Source: Pipra filicauda (lineage: Eukaryota > Chordata > Aves > Passeriformes > Pipridae). Taken from it: DNA of 64,000 nt. The notes below the pieces were generated by a model. The model did not search any database. It was not told where the DNA came from and saw nothing but the letters and a program-made list of their open reading frames with translations. Below, in pieces: positions 57,420 through 64,000 of this stretch. The stretch's first letter is position 1, and every line of letters starts with the position of its first letter. The position numbers were made by a program, and so were the translations under genes. The stretch is taken from contig NW_024104300.1 of assembly GCF_003945595.2 (NCBI RefSeq), positions 124,001-188,000 on the forward strand, given 5' to 3'.

Positions 57420-59870
57420 TCTATAACTTCTACGTTACTCTGGTTCTTGCTGCTGTGGTTGTGTACCTAGGTAGGGTCTAACACACCTGGAAGGAATCCA
57501 TTTCAACTCCTTTCCTGTAGCCACACAGGCATAACCTCGCCCCCAAGTCACGAGGTCCGTTGGTCCTGTCCACTGCCCTGAAATCAGATCTCTTACCATG
57601 ACTGGTGGTTTGGGAGAGGCGAAAGCTTGAGGCCTGTGCTGCCTTCCGTACCTGCTTTTTTCAGCATTGTCACAGTTTAAAAAATTTATGACATATGTGG
57701 CTTTCCACAGACACTCTTGCAGACTGATTCCCCTCTTTTTTGTTTTGTTAACATGTCTTTCAGTGTGCGATGTGCCCTTTCAACAATTGCTTGTCCAGTG
57801 GGTGAGTGTAGAATACCTGTGGTGTGAGAGATTCCCCAATCCGATAGGAAGTTTCTTACCTTTTCTGAGATGAAAGCTGGCCCGTTTTCGGTCTTAATCT
57901 GTTTTGGGGTACCAAGGGTTGCAAAACAACTGAGCCAGTGTCTTATTACATCCTTGGCCTTTTCCCCAGTGTGTGCTGTGGCAGTTATGTATTGTGAATG
58001 GGTGTCAACTGTTACATGTATGTATTTTAACGTACCAAATTCAGCTATGTGTGTGATATCTGTTTGCCAAATCTCATTTGCCATTAACCCTCTGGGGTTA
58101 ACGCCTTCCTGAGATGGCATGGGTGTGATTTGCTGGCAGTCTGGGCATGACATGATTATGTCTCGAGCCTGATTGAGTGTTATTCGAAATTGTCTCTTCA
58201 GTGAACGTGCATTTTGGTGGAAAAATGAATGAGGCGATTTTGCTTGCTCTAAGACTCTAGGTACGGTGGTAAACATAGCTGATTTGTCAGCCTCTCGGTT
58301 CCCATCAGCTATTGGTCCTGGCATTTCTGTATGTGACCTTGTGTGCATTATGTAAAAATCAAACTTTCTGTGATTGACAAGAAACCATACAGAACGCATT
58401 TGAAACAACAGGTGAGGGTTAGCAACATCTCGAAGAAACGAACTCTCAAGACAGGACACTAACCCTGCAGCATAACAGGAATCTGTGACAATATTAACAG
58501 GTGGTTCAGAAAACTTTCCCAAGGCAATACGTATGGCAGCCAGTTCCAGAACCTGTACAGAACCCTGGTTCATGGTCTGTACCTCTCGTTCCCATTCTCT
58601 TGTATCAGGGTTTACCCATGCCACTGCAGCTTTTTGGGTCTGCCCAGATGCGTCTGTGAAGACCGTAAGGCCTTTCGCTGGTTCATGTTTGCATCTGGTT
58701 GTGGCTTTTAAAGGTAAATTACTGATTTCTGCCCACAGTCTGTGTTTAGGGAAATGAATTGAAATGTCACTGTCAAAGGCTGCCAAGGCAGCCTGGAATC
58801 CTGCATCCTCAGCTAGCATCCAATCAAGGTTGTCCTTTGTAGCTGGGATGTGGATGGTTGCAGGATCTCTCCCGTCCAGCTCCTGTAGTCGTTCTCTGCC
58901 TTTAATGACAAGCTTGGCAAGCTTTCATTAGTAGTCCACACAGTTTTAGGTGGTGTGTGGGGCAGAAACAGCCACTCTAGAATTGCAGTGGGTCTTTTTC
59001 AGTCTGATCCCACTAAAACAAAGCTGCAAATGGCTGGTACCTGCTGGAAACAAGGGCAAGGCAGATTTGTAGTTCAGGATTTCTCCTTCTACCTTGCCTG
59101 CCTTCTATTGCCTTGGCACAAGTATCTAATGCCTGCTTTGCCTCTGCTGTCAGAGACCGGCTAGACGTTAGGTCTGAGTCCCCCTTAAGGAGCTCAAATA
59201 GAGGGTGTAGCTCCTCTGTGGTTAGGCCCAAAATAGGCCTTAGCCAGTTGATGGCTCCCAGAAGTTTTTGCAGCTTGTGTAAAGTTAATTGTCTTTTACC
59301 TTGAGCTGCAGTGGCTGTGGAGAAATTTCCTGCTGCATGATTTGCCATCCAAGGTACGTCCAGGGTTGTGATTGCTGCATTTTTTCTGGAGCAGCCTGTA
59401 ACCCGGCATCTTGGACAGCTTTGAGTAGAGCAGTAACAACAAATTGCAGTTCATTTTCTGTGGCCATGGTTATTAATATGTCGTCTATATAATGGTGTAT
59501 GATGGCTGTTTGATATCTCGTTGGGCTATTTTGCATCCCCTGAGGAAGGACAACCCAACGATACCTCTGCAGGGGCTGTGCATTGTTCAAGGCGGGGATG
59601 GAAAAAGCAAACCTTGGTGCATCCTCAGGGTGTGGGAAGAAGGTAAAAAAGCAGTCCTTTAAGTCAATAACCATTAGCGGCCACTTTGCTGGAAGCATAG
59701 CAGGTGAGGGAAGTCCAGGCTGCAATGCTCCCATAGGTTCTATGACTGCATTTACTGCTATTAAATCTTGCAGCATTCTCCACCGGCCACTTCTCTTGGG
59801 GATGCAGAATACAGGGGTATTCCAGGAACTGGTTGTTGGCACATTATGACTTGCCTCAAGCTGCTACCTC
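57420..59870 (-). pseudogene. Provirus pol: reverse transcriptase, RNase H, integrase (broken)
   Basis: On the minus strand, RT starts near 59868 (SWNTPVFCIPKRSGRWR, LQDLIAVNAV, LPQGMQNSP). The active-site box reads YIDD instead of YMDD, and ~20 residues before it appear deleted. The connection follows in another frame (LQKLLGAINWLRPILGL, 59348-59013). RNase H is in the 58819-57686 frame (FTDASG, LELAAI, TDSCYAAG, DGNREADK). Integrase has the HHCC zinc site (HSFFH and CPDC), WQTDITHI, then TENGPAF where the family has TDNGPA, then IVERAHRTL. So the second catalytic Asp is Glu. A frameshift near 57700 separates the C-terminal DNA-binding domain (MVRDLISGQWTGPTDLVTWG, about 57600-57450). No function expected. 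Confidence 0.9.
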
Positions 59871-61721
59871 TCTTGCTCGCGAAAGCGGGTGGCAAAGAGG
59901 AGGATGGAGAGCAGCACGGTGGCAAGCAGTGCAGTGCCCATGGCGTGGCCCCGGCCCCGCCCACGGCACCCTTGGTACAACTCGGCCCATTCCCTGCTGC
60001 TTAGGTACTTGTGGGGTGTTGCTGCTAAGGGTCTCCAAGGGCAATCCCTTTGAAAGTGGTCAGGGACACCACATCTAAAGCCAGACCCACCACTCTGGGT
60101 CTGGCCCCTTCCTGCACTCTTAGCTGGGCGCTTAGGGCTGTGGCTAAAGAGGCAGACTGGTGCTCCACAGAGCCAACTCCTTGGCAGGGTCAAACCAGCT
60201 CAGCAATGCTACAGCTCTCCCTTTTAGGAAGGGCCTGCAAAGCTCTTTTACAGTCTGGGTTTGCCTTCTCAAAAGCCAGTTGCCTATAAAGCATCTCTCT
60301 GGCTTCATTGTACTCAACTTGCCTGTTTAAAGCAGATTGCAGCTGATCTGGGGATTGTGAATATGATTCAGTAGAACCTTGTAACACTTTTGTGGATGAC
60401 AGGTTGCTATTCCGGTCTGTAGTGGGTAGCTTTCTCATGGCTTTCAGGGCTTCTTTGGCTATTACTTTGTACACCTCCCAGGGATAGGTTGCCTGGGCAT
60501 CTGCTCTGCTATAATTTCCTTCCCTGGTTAATTGATTTGCGGTTATGCCTACTTGGGTGTTGGTTGCACATGTAGCACAATTCTCCAGGTAGTCAGTTAA
60601 CCAGACTGTATACTGAGTGTTGTTAAGAACTAATTTCATTAGGTTCTTCTAGTCATGTGGGGTGAAAAAATAGATGGAACTCGATGTCTCCAAATACGTG
60701 AAAGTATTTGTTAAGGACACGCCAGTATCTCTTACCAATTGCCTCAATTCCTTTGTCACCTCATATGGCAGAGACTGGAATTGAGGGGGCTGACTTTGGC
60801 AAAAAACAACTGGGCATGCATGAATAACCTGCAAATCTCCCACTCGAAATGCCTCCTCCTGACATTGTTCCCCCTTGTCAACTGACCTTTCCCCGTTTGC
60901 CTCCTCACTCCCTTCCAGTGGAACCATCCCTGGTCCCTCCTCCTCATCCCCCCATGTCTCTCCCCCCTGTGCCCCCAGTAAACCCAGTTCCCTCTGGGGG
61001 GGAGTGGTGGGTGATGGATGCGGCATGGAGGAGAGCCCCCCCCCCCCCCCCCCCTTGTGCCTATGACTGGAGCAGGGCGGCGCTGGGGCTGGAAGAGACG
61101 GATCGACTTCCTATCCGTTTGGCGTGGAATGTGTTTGCGCCTGTGCTGGTGCACGTGGTCGCTGATCATCTACAGCGTGGGGTGGCAAATAGGCTGGGTT
61201 CCCCCCCTCATCACTGCAACAGAGCCCCCTGCGCTGCTCCCACGCATGCGGGGCTGGGATCCCACGTTACAGGCTTCATTCCCTCCCAGCGACCCCTGTT
61301 CCCGTGGCTATTGGCACCCAATCCATAACTTAACTCTCGAGCAGTTCCCTCCCCTCCCGGTAAACCCTCGTCGGTTTCGGGCTGCGACTAGCAGTGTGGG
61401 TGGGGGGTGGTGTGTTGGTGTTGGATGCTTTTACTGTCCACTTATGGCCTCTGTGTGGTGCAGACATTATGACTTGCCAGGCTGAAATGGCATTGTTAGC
61501 TTGGGGGTCTCCCCCCTGAGCATTCAGTTTCATGAGGTTTCCTATCTTGTCCCATATTTCTATGTGCAGAGCTTCTAGCAATGGCAGCTCTGGGACTGCT
61601 GCATTAATGAAACGTAAAAGCTCTGTTAATTCAGCCCTTGTGGCTTGTGTATGGTAAGGTCTTAGCAGATAGATAAGGTGTCTGTGTTTTGTGAAATCTT
61701 GGTGGAGAAAAAACTTCCCAT
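59864..61721 (-). pseudogene. Provirus gag (frameshifted)
   Basis: A likely start at 61721-61719 gives MGSFFSTKIS, with a Gly-2 myristoylation-type N-terminus. It hits a stop after ~20 codons, and matrix continues in another frame (ELTELLRFINAAVPELPLL, LEALHIEIWDKIGNLMKLNA). Capsid begins near 60820 (QFQSLPYEVTKELRQLVRDT) and continues after a break at 60639-60190, with the major homology region around KVLQGSTESYSQSPDQLQSA. The nucleocapsid has one zinc knuckle (FRCGVPDHFQRDC) whose first Cys is lost. A 19-base C-run (+ strand 61036-61054) lies between matrix and capsid. The frame ends at 59864 in a hydrophobic stretch (ALLATVLLSILLFATRF) abutting RT, where protease should be. Confidence 0.85.
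61036..61054. repeat. Homopolymer C(19)
   Basis: Nineteen consecutive C on + (G on the gag sense strand). Prone to slippage and to sequencing error; the gag reading across it cannot be trusted. Confidence 0.9.
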
Positions 61722-62774
61722 GTTTTTTACCTTATTCTTGCCGCTGTCGATGCACGCGTGTGGAGGGGTCCTTTGATTTGCAGCTGCTGAGTTTTACTTT
61801 CAGTTTCTGGATCGGCTGTTCCTTCACTGCTTTTTTTCTTTTCGGCGTCTCCGTCGGCGTCCGGTGCTGTCCGGGTTTCGGCTGCTGCTCCGGCGGCTTG
61901 GGGGCGGTGGCAGATGGCGGGGGGACCTCCCAGCGTGGTGCATTGGTCGCAGCAGCGGCGGCAGCGTGTGAGGTTCCCTTACAGTCTGCGGCGCTCCTGG
62001 CGGCTGGCTCAGCGGCGTGGAGGCTGTACGCGGCGGCTGTAGGCACGCACGGGCCAGCGGAAGGCGGCTGCCCGCTCCCACAGTCTGCTGGGCGGGGCGG
62101 GGGCTGGGGCGCTGCGGTGGGCTCGCGGTGCGGCTGCTACAGGTCCCGTGCTGCTTCTGGTGTGGGCGCGGGGCTCGCAGAGGCGGCGGGCGAGTGCGGG
62201 CAGGCAGCAGGCTGCACGGAGTGGCGGCGCTTCTCCACTTGGCAGAAAAGTGTGCCGGTGCGGGGTTCGCGGGGTCTCGCAGGTGAGCTGGGGGTGTTCA
62301 AGCAGCAGCGGCACTGCTTTCGCGCTCAGTGCTTAGTGCACGGCAAGCGGCGGGTGGCAGGGGTCCCGGCGGGGTTCGGTGTGCTCTGCCACTCGGGTTT
62401 CCGAGCTGTGGGCTCACAGCTGCTCAGGGAGCAGCCCTGGCCACGGTGTTGGTTGCTGGCGCTGTTTTTCAGCTCACTCACTGCTCAGGTGGTTAGTCGA
62501 CTCCGCTCTGCTCTCTCCGCAGGTGCTGTCCCGGTTTCTCGGCTTCTTCTTCTTCTTTCTTTTTCTTCTCTGTTCCTGTGTACTTTCCTTAATCTTTTTT
62601 TGAGCTCTCTGTACTAACTGCGTTTCTCAGTATCGGCTGAGACAACGGCTTAAAGACGTCTGATTTTTTTTTAGGTGAAAAATGCCCATATTCTAAAAAC
62701 GGATACGATAACCGGAATTTACCAATATTCCCCTGATTGAGGGATTTCTATTCTGGCCTAACGTAGGTTCTGAG
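61722..62774 (-). other. Provirus 5' leader, long and GC-rich
   Basis: About 1.05 kb between the primer binding site and the likely gag ATG. The part at 61830-62480 is CpG-rich and yields long spurious open frames on both strands (up to 308 codons on +). A donor-like AATAAG/GTAAAA lies just before the gag ATG. I recognise no protein in it. Confidence 0.65.
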
Positions 62775-62792
62775 CCCCAAGTTCAGGCGCCA
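62775..62792 (-). other. Primer binding site, tRNA-Lys-like
   Basis: Two bases after the 5' LTR, the minus strand reads TGGCGCCTGAACTTGGGG. It resembles tRNA-Lys 3'-end complements used by beta- and lentiviruses (TGGCGCCC...), with some changes. Confidence 0.75.
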
Positions 62793-62794
62793 CG

Positions 62795-62990
62795 TGTTGC
62801 GTGGGGTCTTTATATAATAAAGAAATGGAGTCAGCTCCCCAATGAGATGGTAATCAAAGAGAGTTTAATTCAAACCCAGCACTGTTTTTATCCCTTAAAA
62901 CCATGTGACCTTGTGACCAATGAGGGTACATATTTCCATGCATGTCCCCTGGGCTTCCCTGCCTCTGCACCCCTGGACACACCTCCTACA
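62795..62990 (-). mobile_element. Provirus 5' LTR (196 bp)
   Basis: On + it runs TGTTGCGTGG to CCTCCTACA. It pairs with the LTR at 56669-56876. On the minus strand GGATAAAAAC (TATA-like) and an ATTAAA signal lie in the expected order. Confidence 0.92.
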
Positions 62991-64000
62991 ACCTCCCTGC
63001 TCAGGCAGCGTCATCCTAGAGCATATGGCACAGGATTGCATCCAGACAATTCTTGAATATCCCCAGAGAGAATACACAACCTCTCTGGACAACCTGTTCC
63101 ACTGCACAGTCACCTACACAGTAAAGAAGTTCTTCAGGTTCAGGTAGAACTTCCTGTTCATCTGTTTCTGCCCCATCTTGTCCTGTTGATTGGCACCACT
63201 GAGAAGAGCCTAGCTGCGTCCTCTTGCACCCTCCCTGCAGATACTTGTATACATGAGATTCCCTTCTCAGCTGTCTCTTCTTGAGGCTGAACCGGCCCAA
63301 CTCTCTCAGGTGATCCAGTCCTTTAATCAACTTTGTAGCCCTCTGCTGGACCTGCTCCAGGAGGTCCATGTCTCTCTTGTCCTAAGGAACCCTGAACTGG
63401 GTACAGCACTCCAGACATGGCCTCACTAGGGAGTAGAGCGGCAGGATCACCGCCTCAACCTGCTGGCAATGCTCTTCCTAATGCACCCCACAATACCATT
63501 GGCCTTCTTGGCCACACGACACACTGTGAGCTCATGGACAGCTTATTGTCCAGCAGGTCCTTCCCTGAAGAGCTGCTTTCCAGCAGGTCAGTCCCCAGCC
63601 TGAGCTGGTGCCTGAGATTATTATTCCTCCCCAAGTCAGGACCCTGCACTTGCCTTTGCTGAATTTCAGGCAGTTCCTCCCTGCCCATCTCTCCAACCTG
63701 TTGAGGTCCTTCTGAAGGGCTGCACAGCACTGTGGGGTATCGGTCACTCCTCCCAACTTTATGTCATCAGTGACCTTGCTGAGGAGACACCTGTCCCTTC
63801 ATCCAAGTCACTGATGAAAAAGTTAAATAACAGTGGACCCAGTATTGAACCCTGGGGACACCACCAGTGACAGGCCTCCAACTAGACCCTGTGACACTGA
63901 TTATGAACCTCTTGGGATCTGCCATTCAGCCAGTTCTCAATCCACCTCATATTTGTCCACATTTCCGGAGTGCATAGCCTTCCAAAAGCATCAAGCTCTA
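62991..64000 (-). mobile_element. CR1 LINE, continuation past the provirus to the window edge
   Basis: Minus-strand CR1 ORF2 pieces: DLLEQVQQRATKLIKGLDHL (63369 downward), RFSLKKRQLRRESHVYKYL, and KSSQCVVWPRRP-like and KFSKGKCRVL (63650-63690). The + strand text beyond 63750 (AGTGACCTTGCTGAGG and GTGGACCCAGTATTGAACCC) is the upstream RT region. The element is not finished at 64000, so this copy is at least ~1.07 kb and has several frameshifts. Confidence 0.93.

Larger units (their letters stand above)
56669..62990 (-). mobile_element. Class II (betaretrovirus-like) provirus, antisense in TUT7 intron 10
   Basis: A 6,322-bp provirus with two LTRs, a perfect ACCTCC target duplication (56663-56668 and 62991-62996), a tRNA-Lys-like primer binding site, gag, pol and a polypurine tract. 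The LTRs differ at about nine positions in 196 plus a 12-bp indel, roughly 4-5%, so this is not a recent insertion. All genes are broken, the protease region is missing, and there is no env (only ~540 bp between integrase and 3' LTR). It is antisense to TUT7, the orientation that introns usually tolerate. It splits a CR1, so it is the younger of the two. Confidence 0.93.

Noticed and set aside
61691..62617. 308-codon plus-strand frame inside the provirus
   Set aside because: Antisense to the provirus and confined to its CpG-rich leader; Ala/Gly/Leu-rich with no family signature.

Overview
The window is vertebrate, almost certainly avian, nuclear DNA. It has spliced exons, a CpG-island promoter, CR1 LINEs with the bird-type 3' end (ATTCTRTGATTCT-like), avian-type ERVL LTRs and a tRNA-Ile-derived SINE with a CR1-like tail that resembles the passerine TguSINE1 family. 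An RTE-clade LINE, patchily distributed in birds, is also present. A passerine is the best guess; I cannot name the species. The one host gene, TUT7 (ZCCHC6), is Z-linked in chicken as far as I recall, so the window is probably from a sex chromosome (Z, or possibly W). That placement is inference.

Layout. 1-20.9 kb is gene-poor and mostly unrecognisable, but holds a minus-strand LTR with three ~50-bp U3 repeats (5.8-6.3 kb), a SINE (6.8 kb) and a 5'-truncated RTE LINE (7.67-9.50 kb) flanked by a ~94-bp direct repeat. 20.9-41.4 kb is a transposon graveyard. It contains a CR1 split by a solo LTR, an old CR1, and a decayed ERVL provirus (27.2-38.0 kb). Two CR1s lie inside that provirus, and these are themselves split by three solo LTRs. 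Further LTRs follow at 38.2, 40.0 and 40.8-41.4 kb.

41.9-55.8 kb holds the TUT7 promoter, a non-coding first exon with a short upstream ORF, and nine coding exons (475 codons, all open and phase-consistent) on the + strand. They encode the N-terminal part of the uridylyltransferase: a C2H2 zinc finger and most of the inactive, Lin28-interacting nucleotidyltransferase-like module. The gene continues beyond the window; everything after 55,812 belongs to intron 10.

That intron contains a minus-strand CR1 (56.6 kb and 63.0-64.0 kb) into which a complete-ended 6.3-kb class II (betaretrovirus-like) provirus inserted antisense to TUT7, with a perfect 6-bp target duplication, a Lys-like primer binding site, a broken gag-pol and no recognisable env.

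I see no prokaryotic genes, CRISPR, true tRNA/rRNA genes or any plainly new multi-gene system. The most interesting items are the long duplication around the RTE copy, the repeat-bearing LTR promoters, the nested insertion chronology, and the exon-5 splice-site question in TUT7.
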